Part shown: positions 17,480-25,103 of the stretch, piece after piece
Layout of the letters: each line of letters opens with the position of its first letter
Position numbering within the stretch: position 1 is the first letter of the stretch
From: Micromonospora sp. RP3T
GTDB taxonomy: Bacteria > Actinomycetota > Actinomycetes > Mycobacteriales > Micromonosporaceae
Length of the DNA stretch: 64,000 nt
NCBI RefSeq assembly: GCF_003027925.1
Contig: NZ_PYPS01000003.1
Location: forward strand, 186,001 to 250,000
Direction: 5' to 3'
Translations under genes and position numbers: made by a program
Notes under the pieces: model-generated
What the model saw: the letters and a program-made list of their open reading frames with translations, nothing else
Database searches by the model: none
What the model was told of the DNA's origin: nothing

Positions 17480-18772
17480 TCAGCGGTTGAGGTAGGCGGC
17501 CAGGCCGCCGAGTTCCTCACTGGCGATGAAGACCGAGCGCACGTTCAGGATGGCCTCCTCCACGTGGATGGGGCAGCCCCACGCGGAGTCGCCCCACGAG
17601 TCGGCGATCTTGATCTCGGCCGCCGCAGCGCACCCGTCGGCGCCGCCGAGCTGACACCGCTCGGGATGCGGCGCGGTGGCCTGTGCGGCGGCCGCGGCGC
17701 GGACCCGCGTGGCGAGTTCCGCGGCGGCGGTGGCGCGCTGCTCGGCCTCGGCGCGCAGTTCCCGCTCCGCCCGCACCACCCGGGCCAACTCGTCCCGGGC
17801 CGCCCTCACCTCGGCGTCGACGGCGGCCTTGGCCTGCTCGATGTGGTGTCGTTCGATGGCGAGCGCCGCGGTGCCGGTGAAGACCCGGGCCAGCGCGAGG
17901 TCGGCGTCCTGGGGGACGCGCGGGGTCCGGTGGTACACGGCGAACGTGCCCAGCAGGCTGCCGTCGCGCCCGAGGATCGGCGTCGACCAGCAGGCGCCCA
18001 GCCCGGCCCGCTCCGCGAGGGGGCGGAAGTCGGTCCAGAACGGGTCGGTGGCGATGTCGGTGACCACGACCGGTTCCCGCCGGTGCGCGGCGGTGCCGCA
18101 GGAGCCGACGCCTTCGCCGGTGGCGATGCCGTCGATGGCCTGGTTGTAGAAGTCGGGCAGGCTCGGCGCCGCGCCGTGGCGCAGGTGCCGGCCGTCAGGA
18201 TCGGCGAGCAGGACGGAGACCAGCAGTTCCTCCGGGGCGAGCTGCTCGATGCAGCGGGCCATCCCGTCGAGCACCTCGGCCAGCGGCGCCTGGCGCGCGA
18301 TCTGCTCCACCAGCGCCCGGTGCTCGGCCATCAGCCGTTGGGCGTGCTTCACCTGGGTGGTCTCCAGGCCGATCACCCGGATCCCGACGACCGCGCCGGA
18401 GGCGTCCCGCCGCGGCTCGTAGGTGACGTCGAAGAACGCCTCCCGGGTGTGCGGCCCGGTGCCCAGGACCACCCGGACGTCGCGCCCGGTGTAGGGCTCG
18501 CCGGTGCGGTAGACCTGGTCCAGCAGCGTGAGGAAGCCCTGACCGGCCAGCTCGGGCGTCAGCTCCGCGAGCGGCATCCCGGTGCCCGCCCGCTGCTCGC
18601 CGACGGCGGCGAGGAACGCCTCGTTCGCGCTCGTCACCACGTGGGTCGGCCCGGCGAGCGACGCGAAGACCGCGGTGGACTGCCCGAACAGCGAGCGTAC
18701 GTCCTCCGCCGCGTCCGGCCCGACCATCGCGGCGTCCGCGGCACCGGGCTGTGCGCCCTCCACCGCCGTCAT
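17480..18772 (-). CDS. PAS-GAF sensory protein with coiled coil and Cys-containing C-terminus
   Basis: This 430-residue soluble sensor has no output domain that I recognise. A PAS-like region spans about 20-145 (VFASLAGPTHVVTSANEAFL, TYEPRRDASGAVVGIRVIG). A GAF domain spans about 165-310, with SCGTAAHRREPVVVTDIATD and STPILGRDGSLLGTFAVYH. An Ala/Arg/Glu-rich coiled coil covers about 315-370. The final 60 residues hold four cysteines (ERCQLGGADGCAAA and WGCPIH among them), possibly a metal or redox site. Proteins with this front half usually act with histidine kinases or phosphatases, but none is adjacent, and it is divergent from the motif-repeat protein at 18956. Confidence 0.72.
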   Translation of the reverse strand: MTAVEGAQPGAADAAMVGPDAAEDVRSLFGQSTAVFASLAGPTHVVTSANEAFLAAVGEQRAGTGMPLAELTPELAGQGFLTLLDQVYRTGEPYTGRDVRVVLGTGPHTREAFFDVTYEPRRDASGAVVGIRVIGLETTQVKHAQRLMAEHRALVEQIARQAPLAEVLDGMARCIEQLAPEELLVSVLLADPDGRHLRHGAAPSLPDFYNQAIDGIATGEGVGSCGTAAHRREPVVVTDIATDPFWTDFRPLAERAGLGACWSTPILGRDGSLLGTFAVYHRTPRVPQDADLALARVFTGTAALAIERHHIEQAKAAVDAEVRAARDELARVVRAERELRAEAEQRATAAAELATRVRAAAAAQATAPHPERCQLGGADGCAAAAEIKIADSWGDSAWGCPIHVEEAILNVRSVFIASEELGGLAAYLNR

Positions 18773-18955
18773 GGTGCGGTCTGCCTCTCTGCCGAGTCGT
18801 GGTCACCGGTCCGGAAATCCGGAGCTCCGTCTCGTGGTCCGCGCCGGTGTCGCGATGCCCGTTGAGGCGGGCGCGGCGGGTGGACCGGTCGAGACGCCGA
18901 TCATGCCGGCGAGCGTAACCGATGTCCGAGCCGGTCGGTCCGGGACGGCAGCCGG

Positions 18956-20257
18956 GTGCAGGGCTCGCTGGACACCTTGTGCCAACCTGAACGGGCGGGA
19001 TTCCGACCGGGGGAGGCAGCCATCGACTTCTCGCTCCGACCGCCCGAGCGTCAGGTCGCCGCACCTGCCCGAGAGGTAGTCCCGCCGGAGGGCCCGCCGT
19101 GGCCTCCACAGCGCGTCGAGGTCGACAGGTTCGACCTCACCGACGAGGTGCCGCCTGGTCCACACGGCCTCGACGGGGGCGGCGTCGAAGCCGCCACCTT
19201 CGAGGTGGCGGCCCCCGACCACCCGTCATGCCGGGTCAGGCCGAAACCGGTGCCGGTCCTGGACGTCATGGCCCCGTCACACGGGCAGGTCCGCGTCTCC
19301 GGGTTGGCGCGGTTGTTCCCCGCGCACACCGTCCACACGAACCGGGCCACCGCCGTGGTGGACGGCGACGACTGTCACCTCCGCCAGGTCGATCACTACC
19401 ACGTCGACCGGGTCGAGCTCTCCCTCGACCAGCTCACCGCTACCAGCGCCGCCCGGGATGCGCTGGGCGCGCTGCTCGCCGATCCCGACGACGCGGAGCG
19501 GATCACGGCGTTCCAGCGCGCCCTGCGCCCCGTCGTCGACCCGCCGGAGCGCCAGGGGCCGACCGAGGTGAGCGTGCCGGTGCGGTCGACCCGGCTGGTC
19601 ACCGCCGCCGGCTCGGTCGCCGTCGTCCAGGCCGACGGGTCACGGACGACGGTCAACAACCGGTACGTGGTCGACCGCACCATCTTGCCGGCGACGGAGT
19701 TCCTGGTCCGGGACGCGTCCCTGGTCCGGCAGTTCGCGTACGCGGTGCTGGAGCCGACGCCGGGCGAACGGACGGCGACGTTCCTGCGTGGGGTGCTGGA
19801 GGCCGGTGGTCGCGTCGACGAGTTGGCGCTGCTCGCTCACGCGTCCGACCTGCCCCACCAGCGGACGAGCCTGTTCGGTCTGTTCGGCGCCGCCCGGGTC
19901 GGCGACGCCGCGACCGTGATGGTGGGCACGGGAAACACCCATGAGGTCGCCGCCGAGATCCACCGGACGGCACCCGGGGAGCGCGGCGTCCTGGCCGACC
20001 TGGCTGTTCTCCGCGAGTTCGCGCCGCCGGTCGTCGCGCTCTCCACCCCGTTTCCGCTCCGCACGTCGACGCCGGAGCAGTGGGAGCCGGCACGGGGTCC
20101 GCAGCTGGACGTCGGTCCCGCGGCACTGGTCCTGCTGGCGGACCACAACCAGCTCGACCCGGAGCCCGTGGAGCCCCCGGAGCTCGTGGAGCCCCCGGAG
20201 CCCGTGGAGCCCGAAATCGATCCGCCGGAGTACGACGGGCCATTCGTCGACTTCTGA
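18956..20257 (+). CDS. Uncharacterised protein with repeated beta-prone motifs and a Pro/Glu-rich tail
   Basis: I do not recognise a named family. The protein is up to 433 residues, acidic and without membrane helices. Two internal stretches resemble each other: ATAVVDGDDCHLRQVDHYHV followed by DR, and SVAVVQADGSRTTVNNRYVV followed by DR. A third version ends the next gene. Short Val/Asn/Tyr-rich arcs like this recall amyloid-type homotypic interaction motifs (RHIM-like), which is inference. The tail is a Pro/Glu repeat (EPVEPPELVEPPEPVEPE). GTG 18956 is the first in-frame start, but a strong GGGGGAGG lies 5 nt before an in-frame ATC at 19022, the better-placed initiation point. If that is real, the start codon is non-standard or a sequence error. 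Confidence 0.6.
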   Translation: MQGSLDTLCQPERAGFRPGEAAIDFSLRPPERQVAAPAREVVPPEGPPWPPQRVEVDRFDLTDEVPPGPHGLDGGGVEAATFEVAAPDHPSCRVRPKPVPVLDVMAPSHGQVRVSGLARLFPAHTVHTNRATAVVDGDDCHLRQVDHYHVDRVELSLDQLTATSAARDALGALLADPDDAERITAFQRALRPVVDPPERQGPTEVSVPVRSTRLVTAAGSVAVVQADGSRTTVNNRYVVDRTILPATEFLVRDASLVRQFAYAVLEPTPGERTATFLRGVLEAGGRVDELALLAHASDLPHQRTSLFGLFGAARVGDAATVMVGTGNTHEVAAEIHRTAPGERGVLADLAVLREFAPPVVALSTPFPLRTSTPEQWEPARGPQLDVGPAALVLLADHNQLDPEPVEPPELVEPPEPVEPEIDPPEYDGPFVDF

Positions 20258-20287
20258 CGACTCCAACCGATGGTCGAGGAGGAGCTG

Positions 20288-20604
20288 ATGCGGCATCGAG
20301 TGTGGCTGGCCGTTCTGGTCGTCGTGCTGGCACTGGCCGGTGCGGTCGGCTTCCTCGCCCGGCAGGGCCTCGACCGGGCCGACCGGTGGGCGAGCGTGGC
20401 GGCCTTCCTGCTGGCGCTGACGGTGGCCGGAGGCACGGTGGCGGCGTCGATGGCACGGCGCCGGCCGACGGTGGCGTCCGGCGTGGCTCGCGGTGGTCGT
20501 TCCATCCGCTGCTGGCGTGGCGGAACGGCACCGTCGTCAAGGGCGGCGAGGGAGACACCAACACGATCATCAACGTGAACCATTCGGACCGCCGGGACGG
20601 CTGA
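20288..20604 (+). pseudogene. Small two-helix membrane protein with Asn-rich tail, one-base frameshift
   Basis: ATG 20288 follows GAGGAGGAG, 30 nt after the previous stop. The first frame encodes two hydrophobic helices (residues 5-22 and 32-55) and basic residues. It then loses third-position GC bias and would stop at 20578. From roughly 20450-20500 onward the coding bias moves to the frame ending at TGA 20602-20604. That frame encodes SFHPLLAWRNGTVVKGGEG followed by DTNTIINVNHSDRRDG. One lost base joins the two parts into about 105 residues. The tail matches the repeat motif of the preceding gene. It may be a sequencing error, true decay or programmed frameshifting; the site is not a recognisable slippery sequence. 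Confidence 0.55.
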
Positions 20605-20613
20605 ACCGCACCG

Positions 20614-21591
20614 TCACCGGTGCGCGGGCACCCCCGTGTCGAGCACGAGCACCGGACCGGTCCGTCGTTCGCCCGCTGCCGCGCGGGTCAGCCGCTGTGC
20701 GGCCCGCTCCGGCTCCTCGTCGTCGGCCAGCTGATCGAGGACGCGTACCCACGAATCGCCGCGCACGTCGGTGAGTTCGGCGGCGACGGCGGCGACACGG
20801 TGGGCCGTGACCCGGTCGGGCGCCGGCCGGTCGGCGGCGTCGGTGGAGCCGATCGCCGGGCCGGCCGGGACCCCGGCGAGGTCGGCCCGGCCCCCGGTCA
20901 CGGCGGCGACGTCCGGCGAGCCGCACCGCACCACGTCGATCCGGCCGGACCGGTCCACCTGCACGAGGGTGGCCCGCAGGTGGCCGGCCGGCGCGAGGTC
21001 GCGGACCACCCGGTCCACCGCGCCGACGAGCTGCGGCAGCGACTGCCGCCGCCGGCCGGCGTGCCGGCGGAACGTCACCTCGATGGTCCGCCGGGCGGCG
21101 GGCGTGGTCAACGCCGCGCCGGTGACGGTGCCGACCAGGACGCGGAGGCCGCCGCCGCGGACCGGCACGGCGGCGGCGATCTCGCCGGGCGTACCGCAGA
21201 TCGCCAGCGCGGCGCGCCCGGGTCCCGCCGGCATGGTGAACACCGCGACGTCGCGCGGCGCGGCGGCGCGCCCGACGGCGGTGGACCGCCGGTGGCGCCG
21301 GGCCCACGCCAGGGCGGGGACCGCGGCGAGGCTGAACGCGGACGCGAGCAACGCCGACGGGTCGCTGCGGTGACCGGGGACCACCGGCAGGACGACGGAG
21401 GCGACCACCAGCACGCCCGCCCAGGCCGACACCAGCGCCGCCACCCGGGGCCGGGCCGACACGCCGAGCAGACCGGGCAGCAGCACCCAGCCGACCGGGG
21501 TGCTGATCTCGGCGGCGCCCATCAGCACCGCGTTGCCGGTGGTGCCCGCCAGGGCCGTTCGCATCGACAGCAGCGCGGCCGCACGCATCAC
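20614..21591 (-). CDS. Membrane protein with C-terminal SpoIIE/PP2C-like region
   Basis: This 325-residue protein has three or four hydrophobic segments in the first 95 residues. A soluble part follows, with strands such as VAVFTMPAGPGRAALAICG and LRATLVQVDRSGRIDVVRCG followed by SPDVAAVTGG. The latter resembles the late strands of SpoIIE-type phosphatases, where a line of the form 'xxxxVxGGHPPPLLxxxG' is usual. The metal-binding acidic residues are not evident, so activity is doubtful. GTG 21591 and ATG 21588 are adjacent starts behind GAGGAG. It is convergent with the frameshifted small protein. Confidence 0.55.
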   Translation of the reverse strand: MMRAAALLSMRTALAGTTGNAVLMGAAEISTPVGWVLLPGLLGVSARPRVAALVSAWAGVLVVASVVLPVVPGHRSDPSALLASAFSLAAVPALAWARRHRRSTAVGRAAAPRDVAVFTMPAGPGRAALAICGTPGEIAAAVPVRGGGLRVLVGTVTGAALTTPAARRTIEVTFRRHAGRRRQSLPQLVGAVDRVVRDLAPAGHLRATLVQVDRSGRIDVVRCGSPDVAAVTGGRADLAGVPAGPAIGSTDAADRPAPDRVTAHRVAAVAAELTDVRGDSWVRVLDQLADDEEPERAAQRLTRAAAGERRTGPVLVLDTGVPAHR

Positions 21592-21750
21592 GGCATCTCC
21601 TCGTCGTCCGGGTCGGCCAGGGTGGCGAGCCTACCCGGCGGGACCGGCGGGCCGACCGGCGCGCGAAACACCGATGGGTACCCCGTCCGGTCGACGCCGA
21701 TGCGCCTCGACGGTCGTGACCCTCTGCACGTGGTCGATCGCGGCGCGGCC

Positions 21751-21768
21751 GGTTAGGGTTGACTAACC
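21751..21768. promoter_or_regulatory. Palindrome GGTTAG-N6-CTAACC upstream of the mrp operon
   Basis: A perfect 6+6 bp inverted repeat with a 6-bp spacer lies 25 bp before the mrpA start. A TTGACT hexamer (21759-21764) sits inside it and could serve as a -35 box, so a bound repressor would block transcription. The regulator is not known and none is encoded next to it. Confidence 0.45.
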
Positions 21769-21792
21769 GGGTGTCGATCTTGAGGGGGCTGT

Positions 21793-24642
21793 GTGCTGGT
21801 TCTGGTGGCGGTCCATGCGCTCGCAGCCGTGACCGCCCCGGCGCTGGTACGCATCTGGGGCCGTCGGGCGCTCTACCTGCTGGCCGCCGTCCCGGCCGCG
21901 GCGCTGATCTGGGCCCTGACCCGTACCGACTCGGTCCGCTCGGGCACGCCCGAGGTCGAGACGGTCACCTGGGTGCCGCAACTCGGCCTGGACCTCGCGC
22001 TGCGGATGGGCACGCTGTCCTGGCTGATGGTGCTGCTGGTCGGCGGCGTCGGCGCGCTCGTGCTCGCGTACAGCGCCCGCTACTTCCGCTCCGACGATCC
22101 CGGTCTCGGCCGCTTCGCCGCGGTGTTCGTCGCGTTCGCCGGCGCGATGCTGGGCCTGGTGGTCTCCGACGACCTGCTGTTGCTCTACGTATTCTGGGAA
22201 CTCACCACCGTCTTCTCGTACCTGCTGATCGGCAGTGACCCGACCCGACGGGCCAGCCGGCACGCCGCCATGCAGGCGCTGCTGGTGACCACGCTCGGTG
22301 GCCTGGCGATGCTCGCCGGCTTCGTGATGCTCGGCGAGCACGCCGGCTCGTACCGGTGGTCGGAGATCTCGCAGGACCTGCCGGACGGCGGCTACCTGAC
22401 CGTCGCGCTGGTGCTCGTCCTGCTCGGGGTGACCAGCAAGTCGGCGATCTTCCCGTTCAGCTTCTGGCTGCCGCGGGCGATGGCCGCGCCGACCCCGGTC
22501 AGCGCCTACCTGCACGCGGCCGCCATGGTGAAGGCCGGGGTGTTCCTGGTCGCGCTGATGGGCCCGGCGGTGGGCCAGGCCACCGCGTGGCGCGGCGTCC
22601 TGCTGGCCGGCGGCCTGGTCACCATGTTCCTCGGCGGCTGGACGGCGCTGCGGCAGGTCGACCTGAAGCTGCTGCTGGCGTACGGCACGGTCAGCCAGCT
22701 CGGCCTGCTGATGGTGGTCCTCGGCGCCGGCACCCGGGACACCGCGCTGGCCGGCGCCGCGATGGTGCTGGCCCACGCGCTGTTCAAGGCCACCCTGTTC
22801 CTGGTCGTCGGCGTCGTCGACCACGTCGCCGGCACCCGGGACCTGCGGGAGCTCAGCGGCCTGGGTCGGCGGGCGCCGGCGCTGGCGGTGGTGGCCGGGC
22901 TCGCGGCGGCCTCGATGGCCGGCCTGCCGCCGCTGGCCGGGTTCGTCGCCAAGGAGGCCGCGCTGGAGGCGTTCCTGCACGGCGGCGCCGTCGAGCTGGT
23001 GGTGCTCGCCGGGCTGGTGACCGGCTCGGCGCTGACCGTCGCCTACACGGCGCGCTTCCTCTGGGGCGCGTTCGCCGCCAAACCCGACGTGCCGGCCACC
23101 CGGCCCGAGCCGGTCGACCGGGCGTTCCTGGCGCCCGCGGTGGCGCTGGCCGTCGCCGGTCTCGCGGTCGGCGTCCTCGCCCCGGCCGTCGACCGGGTGC
23201 TCGCCCCGTACGCGGACCAGTATCCCGACGCCGACGCGGGCTACCACCTCGCGCTCTGGCACGGGCTGACCCCGGCGCTCGGCCTGTCGGCGCTGGCCGT
23301 CGCCGCCGGCGTCGGGCTGTTCCTGTTGCTGCACCGACGCCGGCCGCACCTGCCGCGGCTGCCCTTCGACGGCGCCACCGGCTACGACCGGCTGGCCGGC
23401 GCCGTGGACCGCGCGGCGGTGGAGCTCACCGGGGCCACCCAGCGCGGATCGCTGCCGTTCTACCTCGGTGTCATCCTGCTGGTGCTGGTCGTGCTGCCCG
23501 GCGGCGCGCTGCTGGTCGGCGTGCCGTGGCCCGAGCGTTACCAGCTCTGGGACACCCCGTTGCAGGCCGCCGCCGGCGCCGCCGTGGTGGTCGCGGCCGT
23601 GGCCGCCGCGCGCGCCCGACGCCGGTTGACCGCGATGATCCTCGTCGGGGTGACCGGCTACGGCACGGCGCTGCTGTTCATCCTGCACGGCGCGCCCGAC
23701 CTGGCGCTGACCCAGTTCCTGGTGGAGACCGTCACGATCGTGATGTTCGTGCTCGTGCTGCGCCGGCTGCCGACGAAGTTCTCCGCCCGCCCGATCCGGT
23801 CCAGCCGGCGGGTGCGCGTCGCGCTCGGCGTGGCCGTGGGCGTGGTCACCGCCGGCATGGCGTACGTCGCGGCCGGGGCGCGGGTGGCGACGCCGATCTC
23901 GGTCGGGTTCCCCGAGGAGGCGGTCTCCTACGGCGGCGGCAAGAACGTGGTCAACGTGACGCTCGTCGACATCCGGGCCTGGGACACGATGGGCGAGATC
24001 GCCGTGCTGGTGGTGGCCGCCACCGGCGTGGCCAGCCTGATCTTCCGCCGGTCCCGCGCGCTGGACCTGCGCAGCGGCATCCCCGGCGCCGGCCGGCAGA
24101 GCTCGGCGCGCCCGCGCTGGCTGACCGGCGGCGCCACCACCCGCGCGCAGTCGGTGATCCTCCAGGTCGTCACCCGGGTGCTGTTCCACGCCATCCTGCT
24201 CTTCTCGATCTACCTGCTCTTCTCCGGCCACAACCAGCCCGGTGGCGGGTTCGCCGCCGGCCTGGTCGCCGGACTCGGCCTGGCCGTGCGCTACCTGGCG
24301 GGCGGGCGTACCGAACTCAACGGCGCGGCGCCGGTGGACGCCGGCCGGGTGCTCGGCGCGGGCCTGTTCGTCGCCGTCGGCACCGGGCTGGCCGCGATGC
24401 CGCTGGGCGGCGACTTCCTCCAGAGCGCGGCGCTCGACCTCCACCTTCCGGTGCTGGGTCACGTCCACTTCGTCACGTCGGTCTTCTTCGACGTCGGCGT
24501 CTACCTCATCGTGGTCGGCCTGGTGCTGGACATCCTGCGCAGCCTGGGCGCGGAGATGGACCGCCAGGAGGAGGCCGACCAGGGCGAGACCGACCAGGGG
24601 GAGAGCGCCCCGACCGAGGCACGGGAAGAGGAGTTGGTGTGA
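21793..24642 (+). CDS. mrpA: Na+/H+ antiporter Mrp subunit A, fused to subunit B
   Basis: This 949-residue membrane protein is the largest subunit of the multi-subunit cation/proton antiporter. It shows the complex-I-like core with DDLLLLYVFWELTTVFSYLL, ITSKSAIFPFSFWLP-like helices (VTSKSAIFPFSFWLPRAMAA) and LAHALFKATLFLVVGVVDH. The ND6-like part carries DLALTQFLVETVTIVMFVLV. After residue ~790 comes an MrpB domain (LLFSGHNQPGGGFAAGLVAG), so B is fused rather than separate. The GTG 21793 has GAGGGGG 5-7 nt upstream. It begins an operon of six genes, each overlapping the next by 4 nt, expected to export Na+ and protect against alkaline or salt stress. Confidence 0.93.
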   Translation: MLVLVAVHALAAVTAPALVRIWGRRALYLLAAVPAAALIWALTRTDSVRSGTPEVETVTWVPQLGLDLALRMGTLSWLMVLLVGGVGALVLAYSARYFRSDDPGLGRFAAVFVAFAGAMLGLVVSDDLLLLYVFWELTTVFSYLLIGSDPTRRASRHAAMQALLVTTLGGLAMLAGFVMLGEHAGSYRWSEISQDLPDGGYLTVALVLVLLGVTSKSAIFPFSFWLPRAMAAPTPVSAYLHAAAMVKAGVFLVALMGPAVGQATAWRGVLLAGGLVTMFLGGWTALRQVDLKLLLAYGTVSQLGLLMVVLGAGTRDTALAGAAMVLAHALFKATLFLVVGVVDHVAGTRDLRELSGLGRRAPALAVVAGLAAASMAGLPPLAGFVAKEAALEAFLHGGAVELVVLAGLVTGSALTVAYTARFLWGAFAAKPDVPATRPEPVDRAFLAPAVALAVAGLAVGVLAPAVDRVLAPYADQYPDADAGYHLALWHGLTPALGLSALAVAAGVGLFLLLHRRRPHLPRLPFDGATGYDRLAGAVDRAAVELTGATQRGSLPFYLGVILLVLVVLPGGALLVGVPWPERYQLWDTPLQAAAGAAVVVAAVAAARARRRLTAMILVGVTGYGTALLFILHGAPDLALTQFLVETVTIVMFVLVLRRLPTKFSARPIRSSRRVRVALGVAVGVVTAGMAYVAAGARVATPISVGFPEEAVSYGGGKNVVNVTLVDIRAWDTMGEIAVLVVAATGVASLIFRRSRALDLRSGIPGAGRQSSARPRWLTGGATTRAQSVILQVVTRVLFHAILLFSIYLLFSGHNQPGGGFAAGLVAGLGLAVRYLAGGRTELNGAAPVDAGRVLGAGLFVAVGTGLAAMPLGGDFLQSAALDLHLPVLGHVHFVTSVFFDVGVYLIVVGLVLDILRSLGAEMDRQEEADQGETDQGESAPTEAREEELV

Positions 24643-25103
24643 GCCCCAACCTGGTCTACGTCGTGGTGGTCGGCGTCCTGTTCGCCACCGGCGTCACGTT
24701 GCTGCTGGAACGCAGCCTCACCCGGGTGCTGATGGGGGTCATCCTGCTCGGCAACGGCGCGAACCTGCTGCTGCTCACCGGTGGCCGGGCCGGCGGCCCG
24801 CCGATCGTCGGCACCACCGCCGAGGAGGAGATGTCCGACCCGCTCCCGCAGGCGATGGTGCTGACCGCCATCGTCATCACGCTGGGCATGACCGCGTTCC
24901 TGCTCGCCCTGGCGTACCGCAGTTGGCACCTCAACGGGCACGACGAGGTGCAGGACGACGTCGAGGACCAGCGCATCATGGAGCTGGCGGAGCGGGACGA
25001 GGGGCCGGGCACCGCCGACCCGGAGACCACCGACCGGGTTCCGACGGCCCGGGCGGACGACGACCGGCGGGTGGCCGCCGGTGCGCCGGGGCGGACCCGA
25101 TGA
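24639..25103 (+). CDS. mrpC: Na+/H+ antiporter Mrp subunit C
   Basis: This 154-residue subunit is homologous to NuoK. It has three hydrophobic helices (residues 4-22, 28-48 and 70-95), with GVILLGNGANLLLLTGG in the second and DPLPQAMVLTAIVITLGMTA, which carries the conserved Asp-Pro-Leu-Pro-Gln, leading into the third. The C-terminal 55 residues form an acidic cytoplasmic tail longer than the usual ~115-residue form. The GTG start overlaps the mrpA stop (GTGA), indicating translational coupling. Confidence 0.93.
   Translation: MSPNLVYVVVVGVLFATGVTLLLERSLTRVLMGVILLGNGANLLLLTGGRAGGPPIVGTTAEEEMSDPLPQAMVLTAIVITLGMTAFLLALAYRSWHLNGHDEVQDDVEDQRIMELAERDEGPGTADPETTDRVPTARADDDRRVAAGAPGRTR

Noticed and set aside
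21763..24468. A 901-codon open frame antisense to mrpA
   Set aside because: It has low-complexity Gln/Arg/Gly/His composition typical of reverse-strand frames over high-GC membrane protein genes and no recognisable domain.
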